Origin: Exophiala sp. HKRS030
Lineage: Eukaryota > Ascomycota > Eurotiomycetes > Chaetothyriales > Herpotrichiellaceae
DNA length: 64,000 bases
Direction of reading: 5' to 3'
Assembly: GCA_023897205.1 (NCBI GenBank)
Contig: JAHWDD010000007.1
Coordinates: 4,030,001-4,094,000, forward strand
The notes under the pieces were generated by a model, which made no database searches, was not told the DNA's origin, and saw only the letters and a list, made by a program, of their open reading frames with translations. The position numbers and the translations under genes were made by a program. Below, piece after piece: positions 56,497 through 64,000 of this stretch (position 1 is its first letter; each line of letters starts with the position of its first letter).

Positions 56497-57804
56497 CTAT
56501 TTGGCACGCAGCTCTGCATATTCCCAAAAGTATTTCTCTCTCAGAATACTAAACCCGGGAGCATAATCCAAATTGCCCGGGAAGAAGATCGGCAACAGCG
56601 CAGCTCCTGCTTTGTGCCAGTATTTTTCCAACTCGATCAACGCTCCCATGACGTCTCTCACTTTGTCGTCGTCGAGTTTCTTGTCATATTCAGTCCGAGC
56701 TGACGACTGGACATTCGGTTTGGTAGGGTCGTGCGCCGTGTAGAGTGGCCACACTTCCTTCATGAGCTTCTTCTTCACGTCCTTGATGTATCGGTATCCA
56801 GCTATACTACTCTTTTCTTGCCAGGGGTCGATCTTCAGGTCCAATTCTTCCGGCGAGCATGGGATGGCGGCGACAACGACGTTTTGAAGCGTCCCCAGGC
56901 CGCCAATGCCGATCAGTAGCCAGGTGTTGTCTTTGATGCCTGTTGCTGTGATGAGCAGTAATACCCACAGTGAGGCGAACAGGCCGAGGATCCATTTGGA
57001 TGCAACCGAGTTGGCCGGCCAAGCCGATGCCATGGCTTCGATATCCCATGATCCGCCGTGTGAGATGATGATCATGACATAGCGGTGGCCGTTGCCGCGG
57101 GTCAAGGCGGTGACTTTCTCAGCGCCGGGCTCGAGTCGTCGTGATGCCCATTTCTCGTCGATCCACTGTGGTAGGCTGGCGGTGATGATGGACAGCGCAG
57201 TGCCAGCCGCCGTGATCAGGAAGATCGGCCATTGTCCGTAGACCACCCATGCGCAGATCGCGAGGCCGTGTTGAGCCAGGATCACCAGCCAGCAGAGCCA
57301 CCAGACCAATCCCGGACGTGGTCCATCACTGTTGCCTGCGACGAGGATATCGATCCCCAGAGACAATTCCCCGGTAGTCGTCGTATTAGGTACGCTTTTA
57401 GCCGCCACGCCTTTGGCAGTCAACGCCTGGATGCGACCTTCCTCGCGATCTCGAAACAACCGACTCAAAACCCACGACTTGTTGTCCCGATCATACCCAC
57501 TGTCGCAGTTGATGACTTTGATGTCGATCTCGGCGTCCGGCATCAGCCGTTGATACCCGAGTGTGGCGGCGAGTGTGATAAAAGCGTATGCCACCCATCC
57601 AAAAGAGAACGCAACAGGGTTGATGTGCACTCGTGGTCCACCGCGGCAAATGCTGAAGCGTACACCGGCGAGCCGCGCTATGGCTTTCTGTACGATGTCG
57701 CCGCCGACCAGCAAGAGAAGGGAAAATATATCGCCTGGGTTTTGCCATTGTGCATGTAGTGCTTCCGTGGCGGAAGTAGCGGTGGAGACACTGGCATCGG
57801 CCAT
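56497..57804 (-). CDS. Uncharacterised fungal multi-pass membrane protein
   Basis: Single exon, 435 residues. Several hydrophobic segments are visible (IFSLLLLVGGDIVQKAIARL, FGWVAYAFITLAATLGY, LVWWLCWLVILAQHGLAI, WPIFLITAAGTALSIITASL, WILGLFASLWVLLLITATG). The conserved cytosolic segment HGGSWDIEAMASAW follows EKVTALTRGNGHRYVMII. This arrangement recurs in a large family of fungal proteins of unknown role, which I recognise by pattern only. The C-terminal soluble part ends with a proline-containing motif LLPIFFPGNL. No catalytic signature or transporter motif is seen. Convergent with the GST gene (258 bases apart). Sequence is intact. Confidence 0.75.
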   Translation of the reverse strand: MADASVSTATSATEALHAQWQNPGDIFSLLLLVGGDIVQKAIARLAGVRFSICRGGPRVHINPVAFSFGWVAYAFITLAATLGYQRLMPDAEIDIKVINCDSGYDRDNKSWVLSRLFRDREEGRIQALTAKGVAAKSVPNTTTTGELSLGIDILVAGNSDGPRPGLVWWLCWLVILAQHGLAICAWVVYGQWPIFLITAAGTALSIITASLPQWIDEKWASRRLEPGAEKVTALTRGNGHRYVMIIISHGGSWDIEAMASAWPANSVASKWILGLFASLWVLLLITATGIKDNTWLLIGIGGLGTLQNVVVAAIPCSPEELDLKIDPWQEKSSIAGYRYIKDVKKKLMKEVWPLYTAHDPTKPNVQSSARTEYDKKLDDDKVRDVMGALIELEKYWHKAGAALLPIFFPGNLDYAPGFSILREKYFWEYAELRAK

Positions 57805-60575
57805 TGAGGCTGCTAGGGATACAACAGAATCCTGCTCGGACCCGCAATGTGGTCAGGTGGATTGGACCGTTGTATTGATCTATCCGCGAGTCGTAAATCA
57901 CGGTTGAACAGTCAGAGTGTGGATCTGGGAGATGACAGTAACTGCACTTGTTTGATCTAGTCGTGAGCCACATGCGCTATAAATCAGGAAGAAGGATCTG
58001 TATATCCATCGTCGCAAAAATTGACTCGTTTGCAAGAGATGAGCCTGTAGCGATCGTATAAAGGCTGTGCCAGACCGGCGGGGCTGAGGCAACACGAGGC
58101 AGCAGTCAGTGTGGCGGTGCTGGATCCTTAGCCACTCAGCCTTGTGCTCTAAATTCCTCTTGGGACATGCAAATGCGATAATGCCTGCCCTGCACAGCTT
58201 GAAGGGACTGTTTTAAAGTGTGAGATTGCTACGGTTTTAAGATCAAACTTCGAAAGCCGACTGTTTCTATGTCGTGCTTGAATGATATATGTACATTATC
58301 CTTGAGACTTGAACTACCCGTATGTCTTGTGCCGGCCCACCATTCACGCCAATGTGAGAAGAGCCACGATCACAGCTGCCACATGAACGGTTATGCCTGC
58401 GATCTCTCTAGCAGATATCCTCTCCGGTATTCGATGGCGTTGATGGCACGTTCTGTGTGGGAGCTGAGGTAGGAGAGGTGACTTGGCTGGTTACAGAACT
58501 CAGGTCTGTTGTTGAACTTGTATCAGAACAAGTGAAACGGGTCGTTGGAGACTTGATGGTCATAGAATCTAATAACGAACTTTCAGAGAAGACCCGTGAG
58601 GTATTTTAGCGCTGCTAGTCCCGGGTTTGGGCGACTTGATTCAGTGTCTTCTTGGAGCAGGGTTTCGTTGGCATACAAACGTAGCACATGATAACGTCGA
58701 GACGATCAGTTATAAGCCAATCAAGTTCTATTGCATCATCCGTCGCCTGCAATTGATAACCTGGAGGTAGGCAGGAGGAGCATATGACCGCCGGGTAGAG
58801 GCAGTCACGCGACTGATAGTCAGTGTCGCCGCCGGCGTCTTGACAGTCACATTAGCGGTGATAGTGTCGTTCGTATCGGACCTCGTAGTCTGTGGGATGA
58901 GGGTATCGAGACCTGAGCGGGTTTTTTTGCACTATACCATATAAACGTTTGCTGCACTGGGAATGTCGATGACACTACTTGAACAGCTTTTGCGGACACA
59001 TTCTGACAGACGTGTGGCGACTACCAGTTGCAAATCCTTCCTGCAGAAACACCCATCCTGAGCATCTTAGCGGCAGGAAAGCTTGTCACTGTGACCGCCA
59101 CTAATTACGTCGCCAATGACAAACCAACAGCGCTGGGTGAAATCGCAAAAACAAAATGTAGCGCAATCTCAGAGGCTCTCATGAAGGAAACATGACTCGT
59201 TGCTTACCACATCATTGGCGCTGTTTGTGGCGTGGAAGAGGCAGAGTGAAGATACGCCCAGTAGGAGGTGCGAAGAATGCTCGATTGTTTGCGCATTGAG
59301 CCTTTCGTTTAGGGAGAGGAGTGATGGAAGAGACGAGAGTGGCCAAAGAGATAGATGGAACGAGCGAAGAAAGGGTCGCGAGAACAGTACTGGAGCAGAC
59401 GAGTGTCACCAGCTCACCAGGCCTTTTGGCTGGACAGAGGCGTAGGCACTTCTCGGGAGACTGGGTTGAAATAGGAGAAAGATGAAGTGAGCGTCACCCA
59501 ACATTTGCAAATGGGTCTTTATTGAATCAAAGCGTCAGACATGAATAGGGGACTCTGCCTGTGAAGACGCCTTTTTGGGCCACAGGGAGCACTTGCCAGT
59601 GGAGCCTCTGCATACAGTAGTTCAGCTTGACCATGGTGCGAGTCTCATCTGCTTGACATAAGGGTTTAGCTGCCCATTCCAGATCTGACTCTGAGGGTTC
59701 GCTCGCTTTGTTTCTCTTTATTTATGTGATCGTGGTCTAGCTTCACCCGTTTCCGACAGCTGCGCTGTGTGGATTTCATCAGGTCTGTCCATCAGAGCTA
59801 TATTGCTTACCGAATTGCACTATGGGACGACTCGTCTGTCAGGTATGGTGTCCAAGTTGTAGACCTTTGACGGTTGTGGCCATTTCGACAGTCGTGCAGT
59901 CATTGATGTCGAGGGTCGTCAAGTCAGTCGAAGGAGAGGTAAACTCCTAGATATCCATGATAAGTATGCCAAGATAGTTAGGCCGAGGGTTACGGCGGCA
60001 TGGCACGATTGACCAGTAAAGTCCATGACTCTATAAAGTGGCAAGACCTAGGGAGTCATCACGTGACCATCAGTTTCATGTTCCACTATTTTATACTTGC
60101 CATCATCCAGAGATTCTTACCCCTCCGCAATGATTTCCATCTGTCCGCGGGATAGAGTGTAGTGGGTGCAGAATTCTTCTCAGGTCCGAGACTATATGTA
60201 ATGCATCTTGACGAAGGTATGTTCCATCATTGCGGCCGAATTTGGCTCCACGATCAATGTGCCGTACGCCTTCTTGACCAAGATTGCTGCGCCTCTTCAC
60301 AGCCAGAAAAACCTACAATGACTCACGGCGGCGAGCTCTGATTGGGTTGATCGTAACTACTTGCAGTCATACCTTTTATTCAGACACGAAACTCTTTGGG
60401 TTGTTGACATTGTGCCCTTCTGTCCGTGTTTGCCTGCTGCTGGGCTGGAGCAGCTCATCTTCATTTTTGCCTGCACGACAGCTTCAAAGGGTGGCATTTA
60501 TCGCGTCGCAACCAACGAGTGTTGCTTTCATCGTGTTCATCATCTTTGGTCTAATCTCTCAATCCAGTATTGAAG
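57805..60575. other. Gene-poor stretch of 2.8 kb
   Basis: No complete gene is supported. Between about 58750 and 58920 the minus strand is open and Thr/Val-rich (TLIPQTTRSDTNDTITA). On the plus strand 59007-59194 is open (LSILAAGKLVTVTATNYVAN). These could be chance or remnants of a secreted, Thr-rich protein gene. The last few hundred bases are the promoter of the NADAR gene. Confidence 0.4.
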
Positions 60576-61570
60576 ATGGCAACGAACGGAGTTAGCATCG
60601 ACGACGGAATTGAAGGCCCTCCAACAGCTCGAGCAAGTCGCTATAACACGCGTACCCGCACATCACAAGGCCTAAGTGTTACCGACCATGATTCCGTGGC
60701 ATCTTCCTCGTTAATGAGCGGCAAGAAAGCATCTCGTAAACGTAAACCTGATGTTCTCAAAGAGGCAGCGAGCGCAGGGTCCAGAGATATAATGAAAAAG
60801 AACAAAGCGTCGACTGGTTCTCGACGAGGCACTCTGATCACAGAGAAGCACATCCTCTTCTGGGCGGGCCCTTATCGAACTGGAACCTCGAGGCGTCCTT
60901 CTCCGGAGATCGTATTCTGTCGCTCCTCCTGCCACGTCTCGATAAGGACAAGATCCCACGTCCAAGTGACACCAGTCTCGGCACGAGACTGCTGCGAAAG
61001 CATGAGTTCAACTGTGGCGAACAAGCCATGATGGCAATGAAAGCGTGGTTGTTCGAGAAGAACGAGCTGCTCGAAAGCGACCATGCATTGGGAGAAGAGG
61101 AAATAAAGACACTGACCTCTGCAATCCTGGATCTATCCGTCGATATTCAAGGTGTTGACAAGATCCGCGATACAGCCAAGCAAGCGAGGGATACCTTCCT
61201 GGTCAAGATCCTGCATACGGCACTCCCCAAAACACAAAAAGCACTCGGTCGCAAGATACCCAACTTCAACGAACCCGTCTGGCAAAAGTCTTCCACTCAC
61301 GTCGTGACGTGTGCGAGTATCGCGCGTGCAGAAGCAGACGCCGAACTCCGAACACTGTATCTGGAAGCCGGCACACGTGGCTTTGTCGAGGGTAGTCCAG
61401 TTGATCGGATCTGGGGCATCGGTTTGAAATGGGACAATCCTCTAGCCGACGACAAAACAAAGTGGAGAGGAAGGAATCTGTTGGGTTTGTGTCATGATCG
61501 GGCCGCCGAGTTCGTCAGGACTCATTGGACAGTGGAGCAGCAGGAAGGAAAACAGCCTCTGAACGTTTAA
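60576..61570 (+). CDS. NADAR-family N-glycosidase (YbiA-like, DUF1768)
   Basis: 331 residues, single exon. The N-terminal ~90 residues are disordered and basic (GKKASRKRKPDVLKEAA), with a possible nuclear localisation signal. The NADAR domain follows: ILFWAGPLSNWN at the start, KHEFNCGEQAMMAMKAWLFE carrying the conserved glutamate, and ARDTFLVKILHTALPKTQK. The signature end is RIWGIGLKWDNPLADD..GRNLLGLCHDRA. Known members hydrolyse N-glycosidic bonds in riboflavin-pathway intermediates or remove ADP-ribose from guanine. One base is missing at GGG/CCC 60866-60871; without it the domain would be cut off after FWAGP. With it, the codon sum is exact. The basic tail suggests a nuclear role such as ADP-ribose repair, but that is inference. 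Confidence 0.87.
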
Positions 61571-62281
61571 CCTTGGTTTGGAGGTGCCAACGGTTGGATA
61601 GAGGAATTGATTTGTTGTGAAGGCGTAATCACAAAAGGAAATAAATACTCGATGCAGGATGTGCTATACTGGTTTCCTACCGATTGCTGTTTTTCCATTT
61701 TATTTTCAGCAGATGATCGAAAATCAATACCAGGGTAGTGTGACAAAATTGTATCATTCTCCAGGAAACAAACGAATACAGTCATCTTATCCATAGAGAG
61801 GGAATGTTTAGACTGAAGTGGGGCAGAGTAGATGCTCTTGTACCTCGCAACGGGTATCACTAACCTGATCTAGTGGGGAACGAAGCCGAGAAATATCCCC
61901 CATGGTAAGCTTTGCCAACGGCTTGTGCTTTGCCGTTGTTTATCTCCGATCGTCGACGAAGCACAGTTTCACAACTGTTTGTGCGTCTCCTTGCCAGGAG
62001 CCGAACAGTTATTGTGGTAGGTAAACGCAATACCCTCTCATGACAGCACAGGGTCGCTTATCAAGCAATTCTGAACCAACTCGCAACACAGCCAGTCATG
62101 TCCGCCGGTTTCGGCCGACTTCCGTAACGCGTCATCTGTGATCCAGATGTCGCCATAGTCAATTCCAGATATGTAAAAAGAAGTCAAGGCTGAGTATCCC
62201 CTGATCGGGACCAGGGATTTCAGTGTATCAAAAGACCCCGAAATCGACAACAGCCAAGAAAAGCAAATCCTACCAAGCACG
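61571..62281. other. Intergenic between NADAR and monooxygenase genes
   Basis: No supported gene. It contains the NADAR 3' region and the promoter of the next gene. Confidence 0.5.
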
Positions 62282-63423
62282 ATGCCGGTCGAATTCATCA
62301 GTGCGACATTCCTCAATGAGTCGAACGAACTTAACCCGATTCCAGGGCTAGGTGCGGATCGAGATTATTTGGAACGGTACGCTCGTGCGTTGGATGATTA
62401 TGAGTTCAACTATACGCTGGTGCCGTATGATTCGTCGTACTTTGATCCATGGACTGTCGGTGCCACCATCGCGGCCGTGACCAAGAATCTGAAGATCATT
62501 ATTGCGCTGCGGCCTAACACGCTGTATCCGACAGTTGCGGCGAAAGCGCTCGCTACACTTGACCAGCTCAGCCGCGGTAGAGCTGTGGTGCATTTCATCG
62601 CCGGTGGAAGCGACGTTGAACAGGCCAGAGAAGGAGATTTTCTCCCCAAGGAGGAGCGCTACGCCCGTGAGGAGGATTACATCAAAATCGTCAAACGTGC
62701 TTGGGAATCTCCCGAACCTTTTGACTGGGACAGCAAGTACTACAAGTTCAAGGATTTCCGTAACCTGGTGCGACCGGTCAACGGTAAGAGCATTCCCATC
62801 TCGGTTGGTGGTTCTTCAGAGGAGGCATACCGGATCGGCGGCTCATTGGCAGACATATTCGGACTCTGGGGCGAGCCTCTCAAGGAGACCAAGGAGCAAA
62901 TCGATAAGATCTATGGGTATGCTGAGAAGGCTGGTCGTACGGATCGCCCACGTATCTGGGTCACCTTTAGACCTATCGTTGCCGAGACGGAGGAACTTGC
63001 ATGGGCGAAAGCTCACCGAACGCTTGATGCTCTTGAAAATAAGAAGGGCGGTTGGGCTGCTTTTGCGAAAGGCAAGGCTGGGGAAGTTGCAGCTCCACAA
63101 AACGTGGGCTCTCAGCGACTGCTTGACATCGCTAAGCGAGGTGAAGTGCAAGATCGCGCACTCTGGTACCCCACTGTCACCGCAACGAACGCGCGGGGGC
63201 TTCGACTGCGTTGGTAGGCTCCTATCAGACCGTGGTTGATTCGATTCTGGACTACACCAAGTTGGGTGCCGAGCTCATTTCCATCCGTGGTTATGATAAT
63301 CTCAACGACGCCATTGACTATGGACGTTATATCCTGCCTGGCGTTCGGGAAGGCTTGGCAGAGCAAGCGAAAAAGGCCGAGAATGGCACAAATGGGACAA
63401 ACGGTAGCTCTGTCTCAGCTTGA
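62282..63423 (+). CDS. Luciferase-like FMNH2-dependent monooxygenase, SsuD type
   Basis: 380 residues, single exon, nearly the same length as bacterial alkanesulfonate monooxygenase SsuD. Family features in order: start with FISATF, SYFDPWTVGATIAAVTKNLK, IIALRPNTLYPTVAAKALATLDQLS, GGSDVEQAREGDFL, ERYAREEDYI and PISVGGSSEEAYRIGGSLAD. DIFGLWGEPLKETKEQIDKI, ARGASTALVGSYQTVVDSI and IRGYDNLNDAIDYGRYILP follow. Such enzymes split sulfonates or sulfides using reduced flavin supplied by a separate reductase. No flavin reductase lies in the window. One base is missing in the run GGGGG 63195-63199; without it the protein would lose its last ~75 residues. The C-terminal tail NGTNGTNGSSVSA is a low-complexity addition. 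The substrate is not known. Confidence 0.9.
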
Positions 63424-63836
63424 TTGGAAGCCACTATGTGGGATGACATGGCTGTGTGATGACTATCTAAAATAGACCTTGCATTACCAGTCAGCAATTC
63501 TAAGATCCGGGATTCCGAGTACGACCATCAAGAATCTGAAATCTGAACGCTCCCATGCTGTATTCGGATTGAACATCAAAGCATTCTCATGGGACTTCTT
63601 GTCGGACTTGCTGCACCCAACGCCGTATTGATGTACTACTTCGGCTTTAGAGCCGGAAAAAAAAGTCCAGGACTAAAGGTGAAATTAATCGTTCTTGTCT
63701 AGCGTCGACTCGGACGACATCGAGCCTTGAATTACAGAAGTGTAAAATGAAGACAATACTCATTAGGAACATATGTACATTCGACATATCTTCTGCTTCA
63801 TAAATCACGCTTGTATTAGCCTCCTTCAAGACTAAC
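63424..63836. other. 3' intergenic region
   Basis: It includes the monooxygenase 3' region and possibly an intron or later exon of the partial minus-strand gene at the right edge. Nothing else is recognised. Confidence 0.4.
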
Positions 63837-64000
63837 CTGTAGATCCCACTGTTCATCTCGGCCAAGGGATTCTTTCGAATACCTGGCTCCAAGTTAATGT
63901 TCATGATGACGAAGGTCAAAGGGCAGCCGATTAGGCCAGTCACAAAAAGCCATTCGCTGAGATCAGCGGATATCTATCTCCGAAAGCATATGTTACGACC
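63837..64000 (-). CDS. Possible partial exon of an unknown minus-strand gene
   Basis: Reading leftward from the window edge, the minus strand encodes a hydrophobic helix (SEWLFVTGLIGCPLTFVIMN) followed by PGIRKNPLAEMNSGIYR. It then runs into a good donor site (GTTAGT) at 63836. A possible acceptor lies near 63970. The style is that of a membrane or secreted protein, but the fragment is too short for family assignment. The rest lies outside the window. Confidence 0.3.

Overview
This window is nuclear DNA of a filamentous ascomycete fungus (Pezizomycotina). Evidence: short spliceosomal introns, mostly 49-60 nt, with GTANGT-type donors, CTAAC/CTGAC-like branch points and YAG acceptors; fungal-only families (Zn2Cys6 regulator, ENA sodium pump, HeLo-domain protein, NACHT NLR-like protein, CSC1 channel); and genes on both strands with no operons. 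I cannot name the species. I found no rRNA, convincing tRNA, CRISPR array or intact transposon.

Layout. 0-13.6 kb: the 3' end of an unknown gene, two MFS transporters separated by an AT-rich, RIP-like stretch, a PRMT3/RmtB-type arginine methyltransferase, an AusD-like methyltransferase and an uncharacterised protein. 13.6-26.3 kb: a gene-poor 3.3 kb, then a P-type IID (ENA) Na+/Li+ ATPase, a Zn2Cys6 regulator and an Hsp31/HchA-type glyoxalase/chaperone. 26.3-39.8 kb: a signalling and self-recognition block with a NACHT NLR-like protein, a basic unknown protein, a HeLo-pseudokinase and, divergent from it, a large kinase-ankyrin protein. 40.5-53.5 kb: mostly housekeeping, with a CSC1/OSCA-type channel, a GrpB-family protein, a Ubp16-like deubiquitinase, class II fructose-bisphosphate aldolase and a KES1-like oxysterol-binding protein. 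55-64 kb: a Ure2-like glutathione transferase with a presequence, a membrane protein, a NADAR N-glycosidase, an SsuD-like flavin monooxygenase and the edge of a further gene.

Two points matter most. First, nine genes carry twelve frame breaks, and every break is of the same kind: one base is missing. Each can be closed by lengthening one short homopolymer, nearly always G or C, and the exon sums then become exact multiples of three. This looks like a systematic length error in the assembly rather than nine independent pseudogenes, so these genes are annotated as single CDSs with notes. Second, the 26-40 kb block combines an NLR-like NTPase, a HeLo cell-death-type domain fused to a degenerate kinase (an MLKL-like layout) and a divergently transcribed kinase-ankyrin protein. 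It is the best candidate here for an undescribed allorecognition or programmed-cell-death module; that function is inference.

The remaining genes suggest stress and xenobiotic handling (ENA pump, Hsp31, GST, MFS pumps, SsuD-like oxygenase) next to central metabolism (aldolase, sterol transfer, deubiquitination). I see no secondary-metabolite cluster.
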